From assembly GCF_001484195.1 (NCBI RefSeq), contig NZ_LLYW01000038.1, positions 1 to 48,591 on the forward strand: a stretch of DNA of 48,591 bases, read 5' to 3'. The notes beneath the pieces were generated by a model. It did no database searches. It was given only the letters and a program-made list of their open reading frames with translations, and was not told the origin of the DNA. The translations under genes and the position numbers were made by a program. The stretch's first letter is position 1, and the number at the start of each line of letters is the position of its first letter. The stretch is from Thermococcus celericrescens (GTDB lineage Archaea > Methanobacteriota_B > Thermococci > Thermococcales > Thermococcaceae). This document shows positions 1 through 8,564 of the stretch, one piece after another.

Positions 1-885
1 CCTGAGCGCCGCCGAGCCGTCGGAGCCGTAGTAGGGGAATACATCAACGACGTGGGGGATCTCGTGCTTCTCGGCCAGCTCGATGAGTTTCGTCGTCATC
101 TCGTAGTCGTACGGGCCGCTTGAGTCCTTGGCCGCTATCGATACCGCGGTTTCCTTACCCGTGACGCCATCGCCAACGACGCCCATGTCGACGACGAGGA
201 GCTCCTTCATGCTCGGTGGATAACCGCCCGCGCCCCCGTGTCCGACCTCCTCGTAGGGCGAGAAGAAGAACGCCACCGGGAGCTTTTCAAGGGCCTCGGC
301 ACCCAAATCGAGCATCAGGTCTATCATCACCGCGGCGCTGGCCTTGTCGTCGAGAAAGTGGGCCTTGACGAAGCCATTGACGTACTCGAACTTCGGGTCG
401 AAGGCTATGAAGTCACCCGGTCTTATGCCGAGCTTCTCTGTATCTTCCTTCTTCTCGACGAGCTCATCCAGGCGGATGTACATGTTCTCCTCCTTGCGCT
501 CCTTCTTTCCAGCTTCCCTGTTCACGTGGACGCTGGGGTTCTTGAGAAGGAGCGTTCCGCGGTACTTCTTCCCCGAGCGGGTGATTATCGTGCAGTACTC
601 GCCCTCGAAGGCCGGAAGGTGCAGGCCGCCTACTCTCGTGAAGCTCAGGTGTCCGTTTGGCAGGATTCCTTTAACCATCGCGCCGAGGGTGTCAACGTGG
701 GCCGCCACAACCAGCTCCGGCTCCGGATGGTTGCCCGCTATCAGGGCACCCTTGTTGGTGAAGTAGGTTTTCACGCCGTTTTCGTTGAGAAGTCCTGCTA
801 TGTAGGCCATAACCTCTTTCGTGTAGCCCGTCGGGGACGGGATCTCCAGAATCTCCCTGAGAATCTCGATCATTCTTTCCATCAT
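1..885 (-). CDS. M42 family metallopeptidase (TET-type aminopeptidase), C-terminus outside window
   Basis: Cytosolic di-metal aminopeptidase family that forms tetrahedral 12-mers and trims peptides from the N-terminus. The visible 295 residues include the first metal ligand motif HVDT (H63, D65), the bridging Asp in FLDD (about 179-180), the general base/ligand pair EE (212-213) followed by GHGG, and VVDMG (D233). The last His ligand and about 45-55 C-terminal residues of the usual 340-350 lie beyond base 1. Three in-frame ATGs lie close together (bases 885, 882 and 873); a GGTGG ribosome site just upstream fits the first two. Which M42 paralogue it is (leucyl, glutamyl or lysyl specificity) cannot be read from this part. 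Confidence 0.88.
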   Translation of the reverse strand, partial: MMERMIEILREILEIPSPTGYTKEVMAYIAGLLNENGVKTYFTNKGALIAGNHPEPELVVAAHVDTLGAMVKGILPNGHLSFTRVGGLHLPAFEGEYCTIITRSGKKYRGTLLLKNPSVHVNREAGKKERKEENMYIRLDELVEKKEDTEKLGIRPGDFIAFDPKFEYVNGFVKAHFLDDKASAAVMIDLMLDLGAEALEKLPVAFFFSPYEEVGHGGAGGYPPSMKELLVVDMGVVGDGVTGKETAVSIAAKDSSGPYDYEMTTKLIELAEKHEIPHVVDVFPYYGSDGSAALR

Positions 886-897
886 GACCACCGTTAA

Positions 898-1067
898 AAG
901 AAATGTCGAAGGGTTAAAAAGGGCATCGGTCAGAGTCCGAAAATCCCGCGGAGGTGTTTCATATTGCCCGATGAGAGGTACACCTCATGTTCTGGAAGGA
1001 GCTTGATAGTGAATGCCTCATCGGGCTGACCTCCTCCCTGTCCTTCAGAGCGGGGAAGAGGTCATCC
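898..1067. repeat. Inverted-repeat spacer, possible relic of an IS200/IS605-type element end
   Basis: A perfect 10-bp inverted repeat, GCCCGATGAG at 966-975 and CTCATCGGGC at 1017-1026, flanks about 41 bases. Inside the left arm a second, imperfect palindrome (ATGAGAGGT/ACACCTCAT) gives an alternative hairpin. Read on the minus strand, the arm is preceded by a GC-rich imperfect hairpin and GGAGGAGGTCAG, a layout that resembles the structured right end of tnpB-type IS605 elements of Thermococcales. No transposase remains. The element assignment is inference from memory of such ends; a structured small RNA is an alternative. Confidence 0.35.
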
Positions 1068-1946
1068 TCACAGGAAGGCTTTGAGAACCATGAAGAGTCC
1101 TATGACGAGCAGGGTCAGCACGAAGGTGACGCTTATCGCCTCCTCTGCCTTCAGGCGGTACTGGGCTAGAATCGCGTTGGCCGCTATAGCTGGGGGCATC
1201 GAGGCCTCGACGAGGACCGAGTAGAAGACGCCCGGAGCCGCCCAGCGAAGGGTAAGGAAAACGAAGGTGAAGGGAATCGCTATCCGAAAGGCCCCGACCT
1301 CCGCGAGCTTGCGCCAGTCGAAGCTCCTCAGCGTTATCCGCGAGCCGAAGTAGATAATGAGCAGGGGTATGCTGAGCCAGCCGACGGTTCTTATCGGCTC
1401 AAGGATTTGGCTCGGAATCCGAACGCCGGCTATGACGAGTGCAAGGGCGAAGAGGTTCGCCACCGTCGGCGGAAACTTCAGCGCCTTCAGGAAGCTGTCC
1501 TTAACGTTCGCGCCTCCGCTGGAGTAGTGGGCCGCTATGAAGGTGACGATTGGGATGACTATCATCGAGTTGGTCGTGGAGTAGAGTATCGCGGGCGTTA
1601 TGTCATCGAGGAAGAGGCTCGCTATCGGGAAGCCAAGGGCGGCCGTGTTGGGGTAGACCGAGAGAACCATCAGCGCACCGGCCCAGGGGTCGTTTTTAAG
1701 GACGACGCGGCCGTAGATGTACGAAAACCCAAGGCTTATCGCGATTATCAGGAAGACGTAGAGGAAGACGGTCTTTATGCTCAGGAGGTAGTTCAGGTCC
1801 TTGCTCGCCACGTTTCCGAAGATGAACAGGGCGAGGAGAAAGTCGTTCACCAGGATTCGGAGGTAGTCGAAGGGCTTCTCCGATTTGACCAGCCTCTTGA
1901 GGACGTAGCCGACCGCTATGAGGGCGAGCATCTCGGCGATGTTCAT
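1068..1946 (-). CDS. AEC family permease (auxin efflux carrier type)
   Basis: A 292-residue integral membrane protein with about ten hydrophobic segments in two five-helix halves separated by a short polar stretch near residue 145 (SSGGANVKDS). The conserved AEC features are a GYVLKR stretch after helix 1, the N-P-T/A-A-L-G-F-P segment near residues 99-106 (PNTAALGFP), and the second-half repeat ending in EASMPPAIAANAILAQYRL. Family members export or import small organic acids such as malate; the substrate here is unknown. A TATA-like ACTTTTAAAC about 25 bases before the ATG and the absence of a clear ribosome site suggest a nearly leaderless transcript. Confidence 0.85.
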   Translation of the reverse strand: MNIAEMLALIAVGYVLKRLVKSEKPFDYLRILVNDFLLALFIFGNVASKDLNYLLSIKTVFLYVFLIIAISLGFSYIYGRVVLKNDPWAGALMVLSVYPNTAALGFPIASLFLDDITPAILYSTTNSMIVIPIVTFIAAHYSSGGANVKDSFLKALKFPPTVANLFALALVIAGVRIPSQILEPIRTVGWLSIPLLIIYFGSRITLRSFDWRKLAEVGAFRIAIPFTFVFLTLRWAAPGVFYSVLVEASMPPAIAANAILAQYRLKAEEAISVTFVLTLLVIGLFMVLKAFL

Positions 1947-2043
1947 GCTTAAACCTGGGGTTCAGCGTTTAAAAGTCTGTCGAGTACGAAAAAATGAAAG
2001 GGGGTTGGGGCAGAACTTGAAAAATAAAAGCAGGGGTTGAGGC

Positions 2044-5000
2044 TCACTCCTTCTTCGTCTTGTGCAGGGGCCACCAGGCCTTTTCACCGAAGAGAGCCAT
2101 CGTGGCCGGGCCGATGAAGTAAACCGCCGCTGTGGCAGTCAGCAGCACTCCGATGGCCAGTGCGAAGCCTATCTCCCTTATTCCCCACGTTGCTCCAGTC
2201 ATCAGCGAGCCGTAGGTTACCGCCAGCACAGCGGCGAGGCCGACGACCAGCGTGTCCATCGTTCCGGCGGCGACCACCAGCGCGTCCCTAGCGCTCCTGC
2301 GCTCGAACTCGTCCCTGGCTTTGACCAGGTAGAAGCTGTTGTAGTCTATGCCCACACCCATGAGCACTATGAAGACCATCATGGGCAGGAACCACATGAC
2401 CTGCTGGCCGAAGACCCTCTCGAAGAGCCAGCTGGAGACGGTTATGCTGAGGAGCACGCCGACCGCTATGGTGCCTATGGTGGTTATAACCGCTGGCAGT
2501 CCCTTGAGTGTCGGTATGAGGGACAGGAACATCAGCAGGAGCGCCACCGGGAAGATTCTGTGCCAGAAGACGTCGTTGATGAGGTCGCTGAGGTCGAGCG
2601 CCAGTGCAGTGCTTCCGCCAACCATTCCGGACTTTATTGCTCCTGACTTCTCCTCGTCTTTCACTATATCCCTTATCTCCCTCACCATGTCCTTGGAGCG
2701 GTCGTCGGTGGCCTCGTACTTCCCGGTAACCTGTATCAGCACTTTGGTGCCGTCTTCCGAGATGTAGCGGTTTCCGCCAAGGCTCTTCAGCTCGTCCACG
2801 CTGACGTTCACCTGCCTTCCGTAGGGGCGGGCGAGGGTATAGACGTACTCGACGCCGTCAACCGCTGATATCCTGTCCGCGAGCTCGTTGATGGTCTTGA
2901 GGTCGCCGTCGCCAACTGGGTGTCCGAGGTCGACCACGACGTAGGTCGGGGAGGTAACGCCCGCACCGACCGTGCTCTCGCTGAGCTGGAGGAAGTTGTA
3001 GGTCTCGCTGTCCTTGGGGATGAACAGCTTTATGTCGTGGGTTCCGTTGAAGTTGACAAAGTTGTAGGCCGCCGGAACTGCCACGAGGAGCGCTATGAGG
3101 ACAACCACTTTGGCGTGCTTGACGGCCCACTCCGCGATTCTGCTCCTCTCGTGGATATCCACACTCTCGATGTGATGCTCGATGTGCCCCGGCCACCAGA
3201 AGGCCGGTTTGTCGCCTATGAGAACGGTTATCGCCGGAATGAACGTCAAGCTGGCGAGGAGGACTACGATGACCGCCAGGGGTGCTATCATGCCGATGGT
3301 CTTGAATATCGGGAACTCCCAGGCCAGGATGAAGCTCGCGAAGGCTATGATGTCGGTTGATGCGCTGGCCAGAACCGCGTCCTTTGCCCTCTTCAGCGCC
3401 TCACTCGCCGCCCTGCTGTGGTCGTAGCCTTCCGCCAGGTACTCCTTGAAGCGATGGAGATAGTAGGTTGAGTAGTCTATTCCGAGGCCAAGCGCCGTCG
3501 TGACGGTCAGCATCTGGGCCCAGCTCCCGACGTCCAGATAGTCACCCTTTGCGAGCAGGTAGAGGATTCCCAGCGCCGTGAGGGTTGCCGTTGCGACGCC
3601 GGTGAAGGGCAGGAGCGTCGCTAGCAGCGCCACCCCCATCAGGATAAGGAGCACGAGGAGCGCCCCGACGATGCTGAACTTCGTAGTCTTGTCGTTGTCC
3701 TCCTTGCCGTATTTAATGGCCTCGTAGGTCTGAATGGGCGTTCCGGTCACGTATACCTCGACTTTCGGCGAGACCGTTCCGAACTCCTTCACGGCTATTT
3801 CCTTCGCTTTGATCGAATTCCCGTACCGAACCCTGCTCTGCTTTTCGAGGTCGCTGACACCCTCAAGCCCCTTCGGGGTAAACAGGATGAGCATCGTCGT
3901 GTTGTCCGGGCTCTTGAGCATGCCGATGTAGCTCTTTGCGAGGCTGTAAATGGACGGGTAAACCTGCTCCTCTATTGGTTTGACCTCTTCCTTCGTTATC
4001 CTATCCGGGTCGTCCCTGAATTCGAAGGCGATGTTCACAAGCTCGGTCGCGTTTATGTGGAGCGGAACTCCGAGGTTAATCTCCCCCACGAACTTCTCGA
4101 CGAGCTTCACCGTTTTCTCCTTCACGAGGGTCTCTATGCCGGAGTCGCTCATCGGGTAGTCCCTGGCAACGGTCAGCATTAGCTCCTTCAGCGTTTCCTT
4201 GACGTCCTCCGGCGCGCTGACGTTGGCGAGCTTCTCATCAACCCCCTGCCCAAACAGGCTGTAGGCTATCTCCTCTGGACTTCTGCCGGCGTAAACATCG
4301 TCCACAGCTTTGCCGAGGTCTATCGGGACGTCTCCGGCCAGGCTCGTGATTATCTCCTTGACTGCCCCCTCTACCCCGACTCCCGCTGCGAGTTCCTCAG
4401 GGTTCTTAAGAACCGCATCGACGATGGTTTCGGCAACCTCCTCGCTCCCGACCTCCTCGGAGGTCTTTTGAATCAGAATCTCCCTCGCAATCGGGACGAC
4501 ATCCCCACGGGAGTCGTAGACCTCGCTTATGACGTTCTCTGGGATCTCAACGCCCCTTTCCTTTATAATCTTGGCGAGCAGCGAGACGGTTGCCTCCTTC
4601 AGCAGGGCCGGGTCCTTGGCCAGAACTCCGGTCGCGTTGGTGTCGAATCCCACAACGGTCTTGACTATCGGCTCTGCAAGGACCTTCTGCTCCCCGGGCA
4701 GTTTCTCCTTTAGAGCACCTGCGAGGAGATTGCTCTCAAGTTCTCCAGTCGGCCCGTGGGTAAGAAGGGTTCTGAGTATCTCGTCGGCGTTGGGCATTTC
4801 GAGGAGAGGGCTTCCAGTCATGAGGGCCTTCGCGACCTCGATTGTCGCGTTCTCGACCGCTGAAGCGCTCGGGTTCTTTCCAAGGCCTATCGAGACGTTG
4901 ACGATGTGGGCCAGCGTGCTGGCGGGGATCTCACCGAAACCTGGAACCTCGTAGCTTCCCCCAGCCCCTTCGATGACGAGCGGGAGGTTTTTGAGGGCGT

Positions 5001-6096
5001 TGCTTGCTATCTCATCAACGGGCCTAACCGCGTTCTCGCCGAGCTGAATGAGGGCGTAATCACTGCCCGCCTGCTCGTCAAACGCCACAACTCCCCTGTA
5101 GAAGGCAACCGAGTATGCCTCCGCGAGGTTCCTCTGCATTGGGTCGTTTATCTTGCCGAGAACCATCGCCCTGGTGACATTGGCCAGGAAGCCGTCGGTT
5201 ATTGTACTGGCCCCGTAGACAGAGTAGGCCGGGTAGGTGGCGTTGTAAACCGCGTAAACGAACTCGGCGGGAACGCCGAGCTGGGTGGCTATCGCCTGCG
5301 CCGTTGCCCCATCAAGGCCCCTCTCGTAGGCTCCAGCCTGAACGAGGGCGTCGTAGGCTCCTATCGTTCCGAGGTAAGTTCTCGCGTAGCTATCACTCAG
5401 GTTGTAGAGGCCCACGTTAAGGCCAGCTATCGTGGAGTTCAGCGTTCTCAACTGCTCGCTTGCGCTGGTGAGGTTTCCGTGGAGTTCAACGTAGGCCAAA
5501 TCCGTCTGGTTGAGCGCTTGCCGGAGGGTGAGACTCTGGTTGTAGAGAACGCTCAGGTTGGCCTCGAGCGCGAAGTAGGCCCCTGCAAGCTGGGGGACGG
5601 TTTCGTTGAGGGTTTCAACCTGAACGCTGAGGTTCTCAATCTGAGAAAGAAGGGTTCCGTAAGTGCTGCTGGCGTTGATTGCCGAGCCATAGAAGATTCC
5701 GGTTAGGTTGGCGGTCGTTTTGGTGAGGTTGAGCGCTATCTCATAGGACTTGTTGTGGAGCATATCAACGGCATCGTAGTAGGAGGTGAAATTCGAGCCG
5801 TAGGGCCTTGCCTCGGCCTTGAAGCGCTCATAGGCATCCCGCGTCGCGGGGTCGTTCACGTCCACTCCGCTCACTATCATGTACGTCTGGTTGTCGCTGG
5901 TCGCGAACTCAGGGAACTCTTCTGTGAGGGTTTCCTGCACCTTGACGGATTCCACGTCCTTGGGCAGGAACTGGTCCATGCTGTAGTTGGTGAGGTCGTT
6001 CATCTTTGCCGCAAGGGGCATCGCGGCTATGACCACGATAATCCAGAGGGCCACGATGGCCTTTGCGTGCTTCACTATCCACTCGTTCCAAGCCAT
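2044..6096 (-). CDS. MMPL/RND-superfamily exporter, very large extracellular domain
   Basis: A proton-driven exporter of the MMPL/hydrophobe type, about 1350 residues, made of two halves. TM1 lies near residues 15-33 and is followed by an unusually long extracellular region to about residue 770, rich in predicted helix/coiled coil. A block of five TMs (about 776-960) follows, then TM7, a second, shorter loop, and the last five TMs. The intramembrane motif G-x-G-x-D-Y appears twice (LGLGIDYSTYYL and MGVGIDYNSFYL), as expected for the paired proton-relay Asp residues. The first extracellular domain is dense in N-x-S/T sequons. A GGTGGTGG site precedes the ATG at 6096; an in-frame ATG at 6108 is the alternative. 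It is transcribed divergently from a PadR regulator, which suggests regulated drug or lipid export. Confidence 0.85.
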   Translation of the reverse strand: MAWNEWIVKHAKAIVALWIIVVIAAMPLAAKMNDLTNYSMDQFLPKDVESVKVQETLTEEFPEFATSDNQTYMIVSGVDVNDPATRDAYERFKAEARPYGSNFTSYYDAVDMLHNKSYEIALNLTKTTANLTGIFYGSAINASSTYGTLLSQIENLSVQVETLNETVPQLAGAYFALEANLSVLYNQSLTLRQALNQTDLAYVELHGNLTSASEQLRTLNSTIAGLNVGLYNLSDSYARTYLGTIGAYDALVQAGAYERGLDGATAQAIATQLGVPAEFVYAVYNATYPAYSVYGASTITDGFLANVTRAMVLGKINDPMQRNLAEAYSVAFYRGVVAFDEQAGSDYALIQLGENAVRPVDEIASNALKNLPLVIEGAGGSYEVPGFGEIPASTLAHIVNVSIGLGKNPSASAVENATIEVAKALMTGSPLLEMPNADEILRTLLTHGPTGELESNLLAGALKEKLPGEQKVLAEPIVKTVVGFDTNATGVLAKDPALLKEATVSLLAKIIKERGVEIPENVISEVYDSRGDVVPIAREILIQKTSEEVGSEEVAETIVDAVLKNPEELAAGVGVEGAVKEIITSLAGDVPIDLGKAVDDVYAGRSPEEIAYSLFGQGVDEKLANVSAPEDVKETLKELMLTVARDYPMSDSGIETLVKEKTVKLVEKFVGEINLGVPLHINATELVNIAFEFRDDPDRITKEEVKPIEEQVYPSIYSLAKSYIGMLKSPDNTTMLILFTPKGLEGVSDLEKQSRVRYGNSIKAKEIAVKEFGTVSPKVEVYVTGTPIQTYEAIKYGKEDNDKTTKFSIVGALLVLLILMGVALLATLLPFTGVATATLTALGILYLLAKGDYLDVGSWAQMLTVTTALGLGIDYSTYYLHRFKEYLAEGYDHSRAASEALKRAKDAVLASASTDIIAFASFILAWEFPIFKTIGMIAPLAVIVVLLASLTFIPAITVLIGDKPAFWWPGHIEHHIESVDIHERSRIAEWAVKHAKVVVLIALLVAVPAAYNFVNFNGTHDIKLFIPKDSETYNFLQLSESTVGAGVTSPTYVVVDLGHPVGDGDLKTINELADRISAVDGVEYVYTLARPYGRQVNVSVDELKSLGGNRYISEDGTKVLIQVTGKYEATDDRSKDMVREIRDIVKDEEKSGAIKSGMVGGSTALALDLSDLINDVFWHRIFPVALLLMFLSLIPTLKGLPAVITTIGTIAVGVLLSITVSSWLFERVFGQQVMWFLPMMVFIVLMGVGIDYNSFYLVKARDEFERRSARDALVVAAGTMDTLVVGLAAVLAVTYGSLMTGATWGIREIGFALAIGVLLTATAAVYFIGPATMALFGEKAWWPLHKTKKE

Positions 6097-6135
6097 CTCC
6101 ACCACCATTGTCGCTCATCAACATGATGAATTCAA

Positions 6136-6156
6136 ACATGTCAAAGTTCGACATGT
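6136..6156. promoter_or_regulatory. Palindromic operator between MMPL exporter and PadR regulator
   Basis: Perfect inverted repeat ACATGTC-N7-GACATGT. It carries the ATGT...ACAT half-sites typical of PadR-family operators (bacterial examples ATGT-N8-ACAT; here the gap is nine). It lies upstream of the padR TATA box and in the probable leader of the divergent exporter, so one bound dimer could affect both promoters. The assignment is inferred from motif and position. Confidence 0.6.
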
Positions 6157-6170
6157 CGTTGAGAGAAGCG

Positions 6171-6178
6171 TTTATAAG
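6171..6178 (+). promoter_or_regulatory. TATA box for padR-like gene
   Basis: TTTATAAG, 36 bases before the ATG at 6214, giving a predicted transcription start around 6200. The element is nearly symmetrical (CTTATAAA on the other strand), so it may also serve the divergent exporter gene. Confidence 0.6.
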
Positions 6179-6213
6179 GATTGTGGTTCAACCTTCGACT
6201 ATGGGTGGTGACA

Positions 6214-6702
6214 ATGGGGGAGGACGTTGAGCGGAAGATAATCAAGGGCCTCTTCACGGTCCCGCTGAAGAACATAATCCTGGCCATAGTTGGCCTAAAG
6301 GGAGAGGCACATGGCTACGAAATACTGAAGGAGCTTGAGAAGCTAGCCATCGGCCTCTGGAAGCCCAGCCACAGCAACCTGTACACGATACTCAACAAGA
6401 TGGTCGACGAGGGTCTTCTGGAGCCCCGCGAGGAGTACCGGGGCAGGGTGAGGCGTGTGAAATACAGCCTAACTGAAAAGGGCCTCGATTATCTAAAAAC
6501 TTCCAATGAACTGGCCCTTCGGGTTCTGTACACCTCCATCAACTATCACGAAGCCCTGAAGAAGAAGCTCGAGGAGATGGGGGAGAGAAAGGTTATGGAC
6601 AGAGAGACCGTGATTGAGTACCTGGGACTCCTCAAGAAGATACGCGACATACTGGACGAGGAAATAAAGACTATAGAAGCCGAACTTTCGGCGGAGAATT
6701 GA
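6214..6702 (+). CDS. PadR family transcriptional regulator
   Basis: A 162-residue winged-helix regulator. The PadR core is clear: VPLKNIILAIVGLKGEAHGYEI (about 15-36), recognition-helix region WKPSHSNLYTILNKMVDEGLLE (about 47-68), and wing RVRRVKYSLTEKGLDYL. A C-terminal helical region (about 105-162) is the usual dimerisation part and matches the longer PadR subfamily. The ATG at 6214 follows GGTGGTGA; an upstream TTG would only add residues unlike the family. Divergent to the MMPL exporter with a palindrome between them, it is probably an autoregulated, ligand-responsive repressor of that exporter. Confidence 0.88.
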   Translation: MGEDVERKIIKGLFTVPLKNIILAIVGLKGEAHGYEILKELEKLAIGLWKPSHSNLYTILNKMVDEGLLEPREEYRGRVRRVKYSLTEKGLDYLKTSNELALRVLYTSINYHEALKKKLEEMGERKVMDRETVIEYLGLLKKIRDILDEEIKTIEAELSAEN

Positions 6703-6730
6703 TTTCCTCGCTTTTCTCTTCTTTCATCCT
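6702..6730 (+). terminator. T-rich terminator after padR-like gene
   Basis: Pyrimidine-rich run with several T clusters (CTCGCTTTTCTCTTCTTTC) directly after the stop codon, the form that archaeal intrinsic terminators take. Confidence 0.35.
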
Positions 6731-6778
6731 CCTCGGATTTAGGGCGGCGCTTACCTCGTGCGACCACCAACCGATAAA

Positions 6779-6821
6779 CTTTTATATACCTAGCGCGCTA
6801 GTTGGGTACAGAAAAATGTAC
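6779..6821 (+). promoter_or_regulatory. Promoter with 12-bp palindromic operator for ArsR-like gene
   Basis: TATA box TTTTATATA at 6779-6787 is followed at once by the perfect 12-bp palindrome CTAGCGCGCTAG (6790-6801), then by GTACA-N6-TGTAC (6806-6821). A further TGTACC lies at 6832-6837. The first palindrome sits between TATA and the expected start site, the classic place for repression; the winged-helix gene right downstream is the obvious candidate ligand. Confidence 0.65.
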
Positions 6822-6847
6822 TACAAAAATCTGTACCTGGTGGTACC

Positions 6848-7261
6848 ATGGAGAACGACCTGAAGATTCAGCTCGAAGAGCTGAAGAAAAGGCTGGAGGT
6901 GCTAGAGGAAAGCATTGACCCCGTTGATGAGGTCATGCTCTCGATAAAGGCCCGTCTCAGGAGAAAGCTCGAAGGCGGAAGCCTGCCCGAGATAGACGAG
7001 GAGAGGGCAGCCAAAACCCTCAAGGCCCTCGCCAACCCTGACAGGATAAGGATTCTGAAGATGCTCTCCGAGGGGCCCATGGGATTCAAGGAGATAAAGG
7101 ATGCCCTTGGGGTGGAAAGCCCCACCGTTTCCCACCACCTGAAGCTCCTGGTGAAAACCCGGATGGTGAGAAAGGGAGAAGGATACGAAATATCGCCCGA
7201 CGGACGTCTCTTTTTGCGCTTGCTTGAGATAATAACTGCCCTTGAGGAGGTGGAAGAATGA
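6848..7261 (+). CDS. ArsR-type winged-helix regulator with N-terminal coiled coil
   Basis: A 137-residue protein. Residues 1-30 form a charged, heptad-like helix (LEELKKRLEVLEESI). Residues about 53-125 are an ArsR/HTH_20-type winged helix, recognisable by LKALANPDRIRILKMLSEGP and the recognition helix ESPTVSHHLKLLVKT. No cysteine metal site is visible, so it is unlikely to be a classical metal sensor. The stop overlaps the next start (ATGA), so it is translationally coupled to the membrane protein downstream and is probably the regulator of this operon. The ATG at 6848 follows a GGTGG site. Confidence 0.85.
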   Translation: MENDLKIQLEELKKRLEVLEESIDPVDEVMLSIKARLRRKLEGGSLPEIDEERAAKTLKALANPDRIRILKMLSEGPMGFKEIKDALGVESPTVSHHLKLLVKTRMVRKGEGYEISPDGRLFLRLLEIITALEEVEE

Positions 7262-8559
7262 GTTTTAGCTGGAAGTATCGGGCCGTCCCGCACGAAGGCC
7301 CAAGGTTCAGGATAGCGGAGTACCTCAAAGCCCTCACGGCGATACTGCTCATCGCATGGCTGTTCAAGGGGCCACTGAGGCTTGAGGCCTACAACGACCA
7401 GCTGGTCTACGCCATCGTGGCGCTCCTGTTCGCCTTCGAGCTGCTCGCGGTGGGCAAGTGGTTCGGGGTGACGGTAAGCGGAATAGTCTTTGCCCTGGCC
7501 AAGGGCTTCTTCTGGACGAGCATATTTCTGTTCTTTGGACAGTGGCTGGGAATGTCAGAGACGCTCCACGACTACGCGGGAACGGCATTCGCATATGCCG
7601 TCGTCCTCGTCATAGCGGGAATCCTGCTGGCGAAGTTCGATGAGAAGAGGCTCGACATCAAAGTTGAAGGCAAGGCCTACGAGTTCGAAGGCGCCGATTT
7701 CGGCGAGGTGAAGCTCAAGGGAACCGGCAAGGCTTATCCCGTGAAGTTCGGGAGGAAGAAGGTCGGTTGGGTCGTAGACGGCGAGGTCACGGTCGAGGCC
7801 GATACGCCGCTCGGTAGGGTAACGAAGAGGCTCCTCAGCCCGGTCATCGTGTGGACCGAGGAGAAGATAGCCGGGCGGAAGACCTCCGCGGATCCAGGCT
7901 TCGTCTTGAGGGTGAACGACCTTGTGAACCCGGACAGGCTCTATCAGAAGGGCAAGAGGGACAGCGTGGTTGACCTGGGCTTCATCAAGGCCTACGAGGG
8001 GGAGGGCTTCGAGTACGTAAAGCTGCCCTTCATCGAGATCATAGAGACGCCAGGCGGCGAAGAGGTTAAGATAGGTCCGATGAGGTTCCGCGAGGGCAAC
8101 CCTGAGATGCCCCCGGAGGACATGCTGACCATCAGGGAACTCCGCAACGGTTTCCAGCTCACCAAGGTCGGCGAGAGGCTGAAGATCCAGACCGACGAGT
8201 ATTCCATCGAGGTCGATGGGGAGAGGGTCGTGTACAGGAGCGGAAGCGAGAGCCTCAGCCTGGGCGAAACCGTGTCCCTGCGCTCGGGCGACGTCTCGGT
8301 CAGCGTCGGCAGGGAAAGGGCCAAGATACGCATCGAGGACGTCGTAATCTCCGCCAGAGACGGCACGGTTCGGATAAGGACCGGGGGCAGAATGTACACC
8401 ATAGAGAACGGCGACGCCTACAGGCTGGTGGTCAGGAAGGCGAAGGAGATAGTGGAGGAGCAGAGCGCCGAACTGATAGAGGGCCTCGGCATAGACAGAA
8501 CCCTGCTCAACAGACGCGTGAAGGAGCTCCTCGACGAACTGACTGCCTACCTGGGGTGA
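7258..8559 (+). CDS. Membrane-anchored beta-rich protein of unknown function
   Basis: A 433-residue protein. Residues 1-125 hold four hydrophobic helices (about 20-36, 48-68, 72-97 and 106-125). The rest is hydrophilic and strand-rich, with alternating short strands at about 270-390 (for example LSLGETVSL, VSVSVGRERAKIRI, TVRIRTG). A C-terminal amphipathic helix (about 395-433) ends it. The repeated beta pattern is similar in style to the VNG-repeat protein two genes downstream, but I do not recognise a named domain. It overlaps the upstream regulator by 4 bp and precedes a small gene by 5 bases, so it belongs to the same operon. A role in envelope maintenance or signalling is a guess from context only. 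Confidence 0.8.
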   Translation: MSFSWKYRAVPHEGPRFRIAEYLKALTAILLIAWLFKGPLRLEAYNDQLVYAIVALLFAFELLAVGKWFGVTVSGIVFALAKGFFWTSIFLFFGQWLGMSETLHDYAGTAFAYAVVLVIAGILLAKFDEKRLDIKVEGKAYEFEGADFGEVKLKGTGKAYPVKFGRKKVGWVVDGEVTVEADTPLGRVTKRLLSPVIVWTEEKIAGRKTSADPGFVLRVNDLVNPDRLYQKGKRDSVVDLGFIKAYEGEGFEYVKLPFIEIIETPGGEEVKIGPMRFREGNPEMPPEDMLTIRELRNGFQLTKVGERLKIQTDEYSIEVDGERVVYRSGSESLSLGETVSLRSGDVSVSVGRERAKIRIEDVVISARDGTVRIRTGGRMYTIENGDAYRLVVRKAKEIVEEQSAELIEGLGIDRTLLNRRVKELLDELTAYLG

Positions 8560-8564
8560 GCGAG

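Noticed and set aside
966-1026. C/D box sRNA in the inverted-repeat spacer
   Set aside because: GATGA and CTGA occur, but the arms form a continuous stem, unlike guide RNAs whose boxes flank single-stranded guides.
987-1169. 60-residue forward reading frame overlapping the AEC permease gene
   Set aside because: It consists of the inverted-repeat spacer and antisense of a clear gene; no ribosome site and no family resemblance.
4906-5706. Long forward reading frame (266 codons) opposite the MMPL gene
   Set aside because: It is antisense to a well-supported exporter; high GC content at third positions opens such frames by chance.
6121-6160. C/D box sRNA (TGATGA near 6124)
   Set aside because: No D box CTGA at proper distance and no second C'/D' pair; the region is better explained as an operator.
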